Source: Pseudomonadota bacterium (GTDB lineage: Bacteria > Pseudomonadota > Gammaproteobacteria > Burkholderiales > SG8-39). From it: a stretch of DNA of 64,000 nt. The stretch is from positions 43,710 to 107,709 of the forward strand of contig JAPLRD010000035.1 in assembly GCA_026399375.1 (NCBI GenBank). The letters are read 5' to 3'. The notes under the pieces are model-generated. The model worked only from the letters and a program-made list of their open reading frames with translations. It was not told the DNA's origin and did not search any database. Shown here piece by piece: positions 57,072-64,000 of the stretch (position 1 is the stretch's first letter; each line of letters starts with the position of its first letter). Position numbers and translations under genes: made by a program.

Positions 57072-58445
57072 CTAAAGAAAACCCGCGCTGACCTGGAACA
57101 GCTTTTCCACCTTGGGCACCATTTTCTTGTTGGTGACGAAAACGATGGCGTGATCCCCGGCCTGGATCACGAGGTCATGGTGGGCCATCAGCACTTCCGC
57201 GCCGCGTACGAGGGCGGCGATGGTCGTGCCCTTGGGCAATTCGATCTCCTCGATGCGCCTTCCCACCATGCGGCAGGACGATGCATCGCCATGCACCACG
57301 GCTTCCAGCGCTTCGGCCGCGCCTCGGCGCAGCGAGTGCACCTCGGTGATGTCACCGCGGCGCACGTGCGCCAGCAGCGTGCCAATGGTCGCCTGGGCGG
57401 GGGAAATGGCAATATCGATCTGCCCCGATTGCAACAGGTCCACGTACGAGCGACGGTTGATCAGCGCCACCACGCGGCGCGCGCCCATGCGTTTGGCGAG
57501 CAGGCAGCTCATGATGTTGTTCTCGTCGTCGTTGGTCACGGCGACGAACAGGTCCATCTCCTCTACGTTCTCGGCTTCGAGCAGCGACTCGTCGGTCACG
57601 TCGCCTTGCAGCACCAGCGCTGTATCGAGGCGGGTGGACAGTTCCTCGCAGCGGCGCTTGTTGTGCTCGACGATTTTCACCGTGTAGTCGCGTTCCAGCG
57701 CGCGCGCGAATCTCAGGCCGATGTTGCCGCCGCCGGCGATCATGACTCGGCGCACGGGCTTGTCCTGGCGGCGCAACTCCTGCATCACCTTGCGGATGTT
57801 CTGGCTGGCGGCAAGGCAGAACACCTCGTCCCCTGCCTCGACCACGGTGGTGCCCTCGGGCACGATGGGCCGGTCGCCGCGGAAAATGGCGGCGAGGCGC
57901 ACATCGACGTTGGGCATGTGCTTGCGGATATCCTGCAATTGGTGGCCCACCAGCGGTCCGCCGTCAAAGGCGCGCACGGCAACCAGGCTCGCGCGGCCGC
58001 CTGCGAATTCCAGCACCTGCAGCGCTTCTGGAAACTGCACCAGCTTGACCAGATACTCGGTGATCAACTGTTCCGGACAGATGGCGTAATCCACGGCAAA
58101 ACAGTCGGGGGCGAACAGTTGTTGATTGGCCAGAAATTCCGGTGCGCGCACGCGTGCGATGCGAGTGGGAACGTTATATTGGTGGGCCGCGATCTTGCAG
58201 GCCACGAGGTTGGTTTCGTCGCTTTGCGTGACCGCGATCAGCATGTCCGCGTCTTCGACGCCGGCTCGTACCAGGACCGAAGGATGCGCCGCGCTGCCGG
58301 TCACCGTGCGCAGGTCCAACCGGTCCTGCAGCAGGCGCAGGCGCGCGCCGTCTATGTCCACGACAGTAATGTCGTTGGCTTCGGAAACCAGGCTTTCGGC
58401 CACACTGGTACCGACTTGTCCTGCGCCGAGGATGATGATTTTCAA
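57072..58445 (-). CDS. trkA: Trk system potassium transporter TrkA
   Basis: MKIIILGAGQVGTSVAESLVSEANDITVVDID; VMIAGGGNIGLRFARALE; two RCK domains. Confidence 0.97.
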   Translation of the reverse strand: MKIIILGAGQVGTSVAESLVSEANDITVVDIDGARLRLLQDRLDLRTVTGSAAHPSVLVRAGVEDADMLIAVTQSDETNLVACKIAAHQYNVPTRIARVRAPEFLANQQLFAPDCFAVDYAICPEQLITEYLVKLVQFPEALQVLEFAGGRASLVAVRAFDGGPLVGHQLQDIRKHMPNVDVRLAAIFRGDRPIVPEGTTVVEAGDEVFCLAASQNIRKVMQELRRQDKPVRRVMIAGGGNIGLRFARALERDYTVKIVEHNKRRCEELSTRLDTALVLQGDVTDESLLEAENVEEMDLFVAVTNDDENNIMSCLLAKRMGARRVVALINRRSYVDLLQSGQIDIAISPAQATIGTLLAHVRRGDITEVHSLRRGAAEALEAVVHGDASSCRMVGRRIEEIELPKGTTIAALVRGAEVLMAHHDLVIQAGDHAIVFVTNKKMVPKVEKLFQVSAGFL

Positions 58446-58559
58446 CGTTGCTCCCCTGATTCGGGCTTGCCGCGAGTCCGGTTGCCCTGCGCCCGCCCGG
58501 GCGAGACATACCGAGTGGTGCGCATTTTATGCCTATTTGCTGCGTTGCAAAACAGAAAG

Positions 58560-59807
58560 CTACTCATCCTTCCTGCCGGCTGTGATTCCGAGGGCTTTGA
58601 GTTTTCGGTAAAGGTGGGTGCGCTCCAGGCCGCTTTTTTCGGCGACGCGCGCGATGGAGCCGTTTTCGCGCGCCAGCAATTGTTCGAAATAGGCGCGTTC
58701 GAAGGCCTCGCGCGCTTCCCGCAACGGCAGTTCGATCGGTAGCGGTACCTGCGCCGCGGTGGCCGGATGAAATTGTGCTGCAACCCTCTCAACGTCGGCG
58801 GCGCCTATTTCCTCCTCCAGCGCGGTGAGCGCCAGATTTTTCACCGCTCCCTGCAGGTCTTCCAGATTGCGCGGCCAGTGGAACTGGCGCAGGGCGTTCA
58901 GTGCGGCAGTGGAAAAATGCCGCGGCGGACATTGCTTCGCTTCCACTGTTTGCGCGAGCAAGATGCCGGCGATGTCGGGAATGTCCTCGGCATGTTCCCG
59001 CAGCGCCGGCAACACCAGCGACAACTCGGACAGGCGCGCGAGCAGGCCCGCGTCGAAACCCAGCTCCGCCACCAGCCGCGCCGGATCCTCGATCGTGAAC
59101 GAAACTACGCGAGTCCTGGATTTTTCCTGTTTGCCCAGAACAAAGGCCAGGTTCTTCTGCTGCGCCCGGCTGAGTGCCGCCAGTTCCTCGACGAAAATCA
59201 GGCCGCTCGCCGCCTGCTCGAGCAGGTCCTGCGGCGCATCGATCAGCGCCGCGTCGGCCACGACCCAGGGCGTATTGGCCTGGTGCAGGTAACGCGCAAA
59301 CAGCTGCGGCATGACCCCCGCTTCTCCGCGCAGCAGCACCGGCACCGGCAGTGCGGCGATTTGCGTTAGCCTTTTTCGCAGGTCGGCAAGTACCGCCGAG
59401 CGGCCCAGACTGAGCAGCGTGAGCCCTGCTTGCGCCTGGCCGCCGCCGTTTCGCAGCGCGCGCTTGACGGTGGCGAGCAATTTCTGCAGCGCGATCGGCT
59501 TTTCCAGAAAGTCGATGGCTCCGATGCGCGTCGCCTCGACAGCGGTTTCGATGGTGCCGTGTCCGGACATCATCACCACCGGCATGGTGAGCTGTCCGCC
59601 CGCCGCCCATTCCTTGAGCAGTGTGATGCCATCGGTATCGGGCATCCAGATGTCGAGCAGCACCAGATCCGGGCGCTCGGCGTTGCGCATCGCGCGCGCA
59701 TGGGCCGCGTCTTCCGCCACGCGCACCGTATGGCCTTCATCGGCAAGTATTTCCGACAGCAGCTCGCGGATGCCAATCTCGTCGTCGACGACCAGAATTT
59801 GTGACAT
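58560..59807 (-). CDS. NtrX-like response regulator with degenerate AAA+ domain and Fis-type HTH
   Basis: MSQILVVDDEIGIRELLSEILADEGHTVRVAEDA, LLDIWMPDTDGI receiver; degenerate Walker A; C-terminal NGSIARVAEKSGLERTHLYRKLKALGI HTH. Confidence 0.9.
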   Translation of the reverse strand: MSQILVVDDEIGIRELLSEILADEGHTVRVAEDAAHARAMRNAERPDLVLLDIWMPDTDGITLLKEWAAGGQLTMPVVMMSGHGTIETAVEATRIGAIDFLEKPIALQKLLATVKRALRNGGGQAQAGLTLLSLGRSAVLADLRKRLTQIAALPVPVLLRGEAGVMPQLFARYLHQANTPWVVADAALIDAPQDLLEQAASGLIFVEELAALSRAQQKNLAFVLGKQEKSRTRVVSFTIEDPARLVAELGFDAGLLARLSELSLVLPALREHAEDIPDIAGILLAQTVEAKQCPPRHFSTAALNALRQFHWPRNLEDLQGAVKNLALTALEEEIGAADVERVAAQFHPATAAQVPLPIELPLREAREAFERAYFEQLLARENGSIARVAEKSGLERTHLYRKLKALGITAGRKDE

Positions 59808-61918
59808 CAGGCTACCTCTTCCGATTCGTGTTGCAAGGGCAGCGTCAAGCTGACACTGGCGCCGCCTCCCGGCAGGTTCTCCACGCTGACCGCGCCGCCG
59901 TGCTCGTCGATGATCTTTTTCACGATCGCGAGCCCCAGTCCGGTGCCGCGCGGCTTGGTCGTTACGTACGGTTCGAACACGCGCGTCATGATGGCCTCGG
60001 GAAAGCCGCAACCGTTGTCGCTGATCCTGAGACGGGCGAAATTTCCCGCGCGCCCGGTCTCCACTTCTATGCGCGGATCGGCGGCACCGGTGAGGGCGTC
60101 CTGTGCGTTCTGCAGCAGATTGTGAATCACCTGCCGCAGCTGCGTCGGGTCGCCCGATGCCCGCGGCAGGTTCGCCTGCAATACGGGCTGGACCAGGGCG
60201 CCGGTGTGCTCGTACAGGCCGAGCACTTCGCGCACCAGTGCATTCAGGTCCAGCGGCTTCAGGTTGGGCGCCGGAGTGCGCGCATATTCGCCGAAGTCGT
60301 CCACCATCCCCTTCATCGCCGCCACCTGATTCACGATGGTTTCGGTGGCGCGGTTGAGCGTGGCCGCATCCTCGGGCGCGAGCTTGTTTGCGAGCTTCGC
60401 CTGCAAGCGCTCGGCAGAGAGCTGGATCGGCGTGAGTGGATTCTTTATTTCGTGCGCCAGGCGCCGCGCCACTTCGCCCCATGCCGTGGCGCGTTGCGCC
60501 TGGATCAGCTTGGTGACGTCGTCGAACACGATCACATAGCCGCCGCCGCTCGAGTACGGGAGCACTGAACCGCGTACCAGCAGCGTGCGCTCGGCCAGCT
60601 CCAGCTGCTGCTGCCAGGTTGCCGCATCGTGCTGCTTGAAGCCTTCGGCGATGGCGTGCGCCAGAGGCTGCAGCCGCGGCCAGTCGGACAGGGCCTCGCC
60701 TTTCAGGCCGTCGAATTCCTCGCGCAGTATTGCGCCGGCCCCGTGATTTACCGTGCCCAGCCGCAGCTGTTCGTCGAATACCAGGACGCCGGCGGACAGG
60801 TTGGCGAGTATGTTCTCGAGATAAGCCTTCGCCGTCTCGAGCTTGGCGCGGTGCGATTCGGCGACACTGCGCGCTTCGTCCAGCTGCTCCGTCATGCTGT
60901 TGAAGGATTGCGTGAGAATGCCCAGTTCGTCGCTGCTGGTGACTTGCGCGCGGCGGCTGTAGTCGCCGCGCGCCACGGCCTGGGTCCCGGCGGCGAGCAA
61001 GGCCAGCGGTTCCGACAGGCGCGCCGAGAGCAGGAAAGCGAGCGCGGTGGCGGAGAACAGCGTCAGCAGCAGCGTCAGCGTCAGCGTCAGGATGTAAATC
61101 TCCTTCAATCCCTGGCGCGACAGCGACAACTCCTTGTAATCGCGGTACACCTCCTGCACCGCCTCGGCATCCCGCGCCAGCGTCGGCGGCACGGGTTGCA
61201 GGAGCTGCAGCAGGCGCTCGTCTTCGGCGATGCTGAGAGCGGCCACCGGGACCAGAACGCGCAGGCTCAACCCCCTGTCGGGTGCGCCTTCGATCGCGGA
61301 GTACGCCCGGCTTTGCCGCATCTGCCGCTGTATGCTCGCATTGGGCAGGTCGGGCAGCAGCTTGCCCACACCCTTGCTCGCGCTGGCGACGACGCTGCCG
61401 CCGCTGGACAGGAGCAATGCATCCTCCACGCCCGCCTGCTCGCGCAGGCGATTGAGCAGCACCACCTGCTGCGCCTGCGACTTGTCGGAAAGTTCCAGCG
61501 CCATGCGGCGCGCTTTGTCGTTGAGTTCGGTGAGCGACAGATCGAGCGCGGTGCGGCCGAGGTTGAGTCCGCCTTCCAGCGCGTTGTCCACGCGCACGTC
61601 GAACCAGGATTCGATGCTCTTCGCCATGAACTGCAGCGAAACGACGTAGACCAGGCCGCCGGGGACGATGACCATGGGCAGAAACATGAGCAGGAAGCGC
61701 AGCGTCAGGCGCGAGCCGAACACCCGCGTGCGCAGCTTCGTGGTGAGTACCCACAACTGGTAGCCGATCAAGGCGAGCAGGGCCGCGGCCAGCGCGGCGT
61801 TCAGCCCCAGCAGCAGCGCGTAGTGGCGCGAGAATAGCGCGGTGTTGCCGCTCGCCGCCGCGAGCATGAACAGCAGGATCGCACCCAGCACCACGCTGCA
61901 GATCAGCACGTATTTCAT
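59807..61918 (-). CDS. NtrY-like sensor histidine kinase
   Basis: Multiple TMs, HAMP, PAS, REVARRLAHEIKNPLTPIQLSAERLQAKL H-box, IRISDNGCGFPEAIMTRVFEPYVTTKPRGTGLGLAIVKKIIDEHGG. Confidence 0.94.
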   Translation of the reverse strand: MKYVLICSVVLGAILLFMLAAASGNTALFSRHYALLLGLNAALAAALLALIGYQLWVLTTKLRTRVFGSRLTLRFLLMFLPMVIVPGGLVYVVSLQFMAKSIESWFDVRVDNALEGGLNLGRTALDLSLTELNDKARRMALELSDKSQAQQVVLLNRLREQAGVEDALLLSSGGSVVASASKGVGKLLPDLPNASIQRQMRQSRAYSAIEGAPDRGLSLRVLVPVAALSIAEDERLLQLLQPVPPTLARDAEAVQEVYRDYKELSLSRQGLKEIYILTLTLTLLLTLFSATALAFLLSARLSEPLALLAAGTQAVARGDYSRRAQVTSSDELGILTQSFNSMTEQLDEARSVAESHRAKLETAKAYLENILANLSAGVLVFDEQLRLGTVNHGAGAILREEFDGLKGEALSDWPRLQPLAHAIAEGFKQHDAATWQQQLELAERTLLVRGSVLPYSSGGGYVIVFDDVTKLIQAQRATAWGEVARRLAHEIKNPLTPIQLSAERLQAKLANKLAPEDAATLNRATETIVNQVAAMKGMVDDFGEYARTPAPNLKPLDLNALVREVLGLYEHTGALVQPVLQANLPRASGDPTQLRQVIHNLLQNAQDALTGAADPRIEVETGRAGNFARLRISDNGCGFPEAIMTRVFEPYVTTKPRGTGLGLAIVKKIIDEHGGAVSVENLPGGGASVSLTLPLQHESEEVA

Positions 61919-62493
61919 TGCGGCGGCTTCTCCGTCACCGGCGCCCTGATCTTGAACGGCCAGCGCCGCCAGTCGGACGCGAGGTTCCATTCCTTACTGG
62001 TGAGCGCATTCACCTGGAACGGTTTGGGCAACTGGGCCACGTCGAGCCGCATGCGCAGCGCCGCCTGGTAGTCGGCGCCGGCGCTGACCTGCCCCGGGTC
62101 CAGCACCTGCCAGGAGCGTACGCGGGACAGGACTCGGAGCGCGTCTGCCAGCGTGGAGAAGCTCTGATACAGGGCGCCGCTAGATATCCGGTATTGGCGG
62201 GTCAGCGCGTGGTAAGAAAGGCGCAGCATCAGTTGCCGGTTGACGCTGTCGTCGAACCAGTACCAGCGCTTTCGCGTCAGTTCGAATTCGACCTCGAAAT
62301 ACAAGGCGACGCCTTTGTCGATCGCATCTTCGAGCCGGGGATTGAGTTCGATCTGAAAATCCGCGTCCAGAGCGTATCCCTCTTCGTTGCCCTCGAGCGA
62401 GATGCGGCTGATCTCGATATTGCCGGCGCAGGCTCCCGAGGCCCAGCCTAATGTGAGTGCGAGCAGCAGCGAAATGAACAGCCGCAGGCTCAT
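61915..62493 (-). CDS. DUF4390-type secreted protein
   Basis: Signal peptide; LDADFQIELNPRLEDAIDKGVALYFEVEFELTRKRWYWFDDSV; conserved position between rsmB and ntrY. Confidence 0.85.
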   Translation of the reverse strand: MSLRLFISLLLALTLGWASGACAGNIEISRISLEGNEEGYALDADFQIELNPRLEDAIDKGVALYFEVEFELTRKRWYWFDDSVNRQLMLRLSYHALTRQYRISSGALYQSFSTLADALRVLSRVRSWQVLDPGQVSAGADYQAALRMRLDVAQLPKPFQVNALTSKEWNLASDWRRWPFKIRAPVTEKPPQ

Positions 62494-62496
62494 GTG

Positions 62497-63771
62497 CTAT
62501 TTCTTTTCCAGCAGCGCATAGAAGAAACCGTCGTGCTGCGCGTCGGGCAGGAGTTGTCCGTCCGCAAGTGCCGCCAGCGGCAGAAGCCGTGCGCCGCTGC
62601 TGCGTGCCAGGAAAGATTCGACGGTATGAGCGTTTTCCTGCGGGAATACCGAGCAAGTCGCATACAACAATTTACCACCCGGCGCCAACCGCTGCCACAG
62701 CGTATCCAGCATCCGGCCCTGGACCGCCGCCAGCGAGGCGATGTCGCTCTCGCGGCGCAGCCATTTGATGTCCGGATGGCGCTTGACCACGCCCGATGCC
62801 GTGCAGGGTGCATCGAGCAGGATGCGATCGAAGAGCGCGCCGTCCGACCATCCGGCCGGGGCGAGACAGTCGGCGCAGACGACGCGCGCCGCATAACCGA
62901 GACGAGCGAGGTTGTCGTCGATGCGGCGCGTGCGCGCCGGGTCGCTGTCCAGCGCCGTGAGCGCGCAATCGGCAAGCTCCAGGATATGGCCTGCCTTGCC
63001 TCCCGGCGCGGCGCAGGCATCGAGCACACGCATGCCGGGATGAACGTCGAGCAGCGGCGCGGCAAGCTGGGCGCCGGCGTCCTGTACCGAAACCTCGCCC
63101 GCGCTGAATCCGGGAAGCGACTCTATGGGCACCGGCCGCTCGATCATTATCGCCTGCGGCCCGATGGCTTCGCCGCTGATGCCGCGCTCCGCCAGTGTGG
63201 CCAGGTACTGCGCGGTGGTGATGCGGCGGCAATTGACACGCAGGGTCATGGGCGGGTGCAAATTGCCCGCATTGAGGATGGATTCCCAGTGTTGCGGCCA
63301 CGCTGCACGCACGCGGTCTATCCACCATTGCGGGTAAGAGTAGTGCGCGGGTTCCGAGTCGCAGCGGGCAACGAGGGCGTCTGCGTCGCGCAGATAATTG
63401 CGCAGCACCGCGTTGGCAAGACCCTTGGCCGCGGGTTCGGTCCGCGACACCGCGCGCACCGCCTGGTCCACCGTGGTGTGGCTGGCGCGCGGCCGCGCGC
63501 GCAACTGGTAGAGTGCGGCCAGAAGCAACGCGTACAGGGCCGGTTTGACCGGCTTATGCAGCAGCGCCGCGAGGACGGCCTCGAGCAAACCCAGATTCCG
63601 CAGCGTGCCGTAGGCGAGATCCTGCACGGCGGCGCGCATGCTGGAAGCCGGTTCCAGAGCGTCGAGCGCGTCCGAAAGGCTGCGTCCGGCGCGAACTTGC
63701 GCGATGGCATCGCCTGCAGCGGTAAGCGCTAGCTCGAGATTGGCTGATCTGGACAATGGAGTTGGTGGCAT
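62497..63771 (-). CDS. rsmB: 16S rRNA (cytosine-967-C5)-methyltransferase
   Basis: VLDACAAPGGKAGHILELA; DRILLDAPCTASGVVKRHPDIKWLRRESD; YATCSVFPQENAHTVESFL. Confidence 0.96.
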   Translation of the reverse strand: MPPTPLSRSANLELALTAAGDAIAQVRAGRSLSDALDALEPASSMRAAVQDLAYGTLRNLGLLEAVLAALLHKPVKPALYALLLAALYQLRARPRASHTTVDQAVRAVSRTEPAAKGLANAVLRNYLRDADALVARCDSEPAHYSYPQWWIDRVRAAWPQHWESILNAGNLHPPMTLRVNCRRITTAQYLATLAERGISGEAIGPQAIMIERPVPIESLPGFSAGEVSVQDAGAQLAAPLLDVHPGMRVLDACAAPGGKAGHILELADCALTALDSDPARTRRIDDNLARLGYAARVVCADCLAPAGWSDGALFDRILLDAPCTASGVVKRHPDIKWLRRESDIASLAAVQGRMLDTLWQRLAPGGKLLYATCSVFPQENAHTVESFLARSSGARLLPLAALADGQLLPDAQHDGFFYALLEKK

Positions 63772-63939
63772 CGCGGAAAGGCCCGCAGTGCCGCGACGGT
63801 TAATGACGAACCCCGCATCCTACACCGGGTGCAGAGCAGAGAGAACCCGCTTTATCGATCATGTCGCGAGTTCATGATCTGTCCGGTTCTATAGCACGAC
63901 ATCTGTCCGGTTGTCATAGTGCCCCGAAGGGGGTGGGAA

Positions 63940-64000
63940 ATGACGCCGACGCAAGTGCTGCAGGAGATACGGAAGATGAGATTCGAGGAAGCGTATGAGG
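63940..64000 (+). mobile_element. N-terminus of an IS transposase, ISNCY-like, truncated by window end
   Basis: MTPTQVLQEIRKMRFEEAYE resembles ISNCY-type transposase N-termini; preceded by paired ATCTGTCCGGTT repeats. Confidence 0.65.

Noticed and set aside
59808-61754. Minus-strand N-terminal extension of the response regulator ORF 58560..61754
   Set aside because: Out-of-frame reading of the overlapping NtrY-like kinase gene; the receiver domain starts at 59807.

Overview
This is a 64 kb, GC-rich, densely coded chromosomal window that looks betaproteobacterial from gene content and order. No rRNA, tRNA or CRISPR was recognised. Two conserved housekeeping blocks flank an accessory catabolic segment. 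The left block (about 0-33 kb) holds yggS/proC/yggT/yggU, pyrC'-pyrB-pyrR-ruvX-yqgE, phrB, rubredoxin, thiD-thiE-hemL, mscL, mtgA-aroE-tonB-like, an RNB ribonuclease, HMG-CoA lyase, mpl, aroQ-accB-accC-prmA, apaH, comM, ubiK and a porin-PII-amt operon. The right block (about 50-64 kb) holds metH, a RidA-family gene, trkH-trkA, a two-component NtrYX-like pair, a DUF4390-like gene, rsmB and the left edge of an IS element. The accessory segment (about 33-50 kb) holds two TetR regulators, an enoyl-CoA hydratase, a BadH-like SDR, a FAH-family hydrolase, two aryl/acyl-CoA ligases, a MeaB GTPase, a two-subunit B12-dependent acyl-CoA mutase with an unusual substrate-site motif, a CMD-like protein, and a TRAP transporter with a LigB-type extradiol dioxygenase gene between its subunits. 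It is the best candidate for an undescribed pathway. Other notable points: a sigma-54 promoter plus NtrC-like site before the porin-PII-amt operon, a FadR-type palindrome in the catabolic segment, a family of hairpin repeats before genes, an apparent CTG start codon for prmA, an in-frame deletion in pyrC', and a degenerate AAA+ domain in the NtrX-like regulator. All family assignments come from reading the protein sequences; no database search was run.
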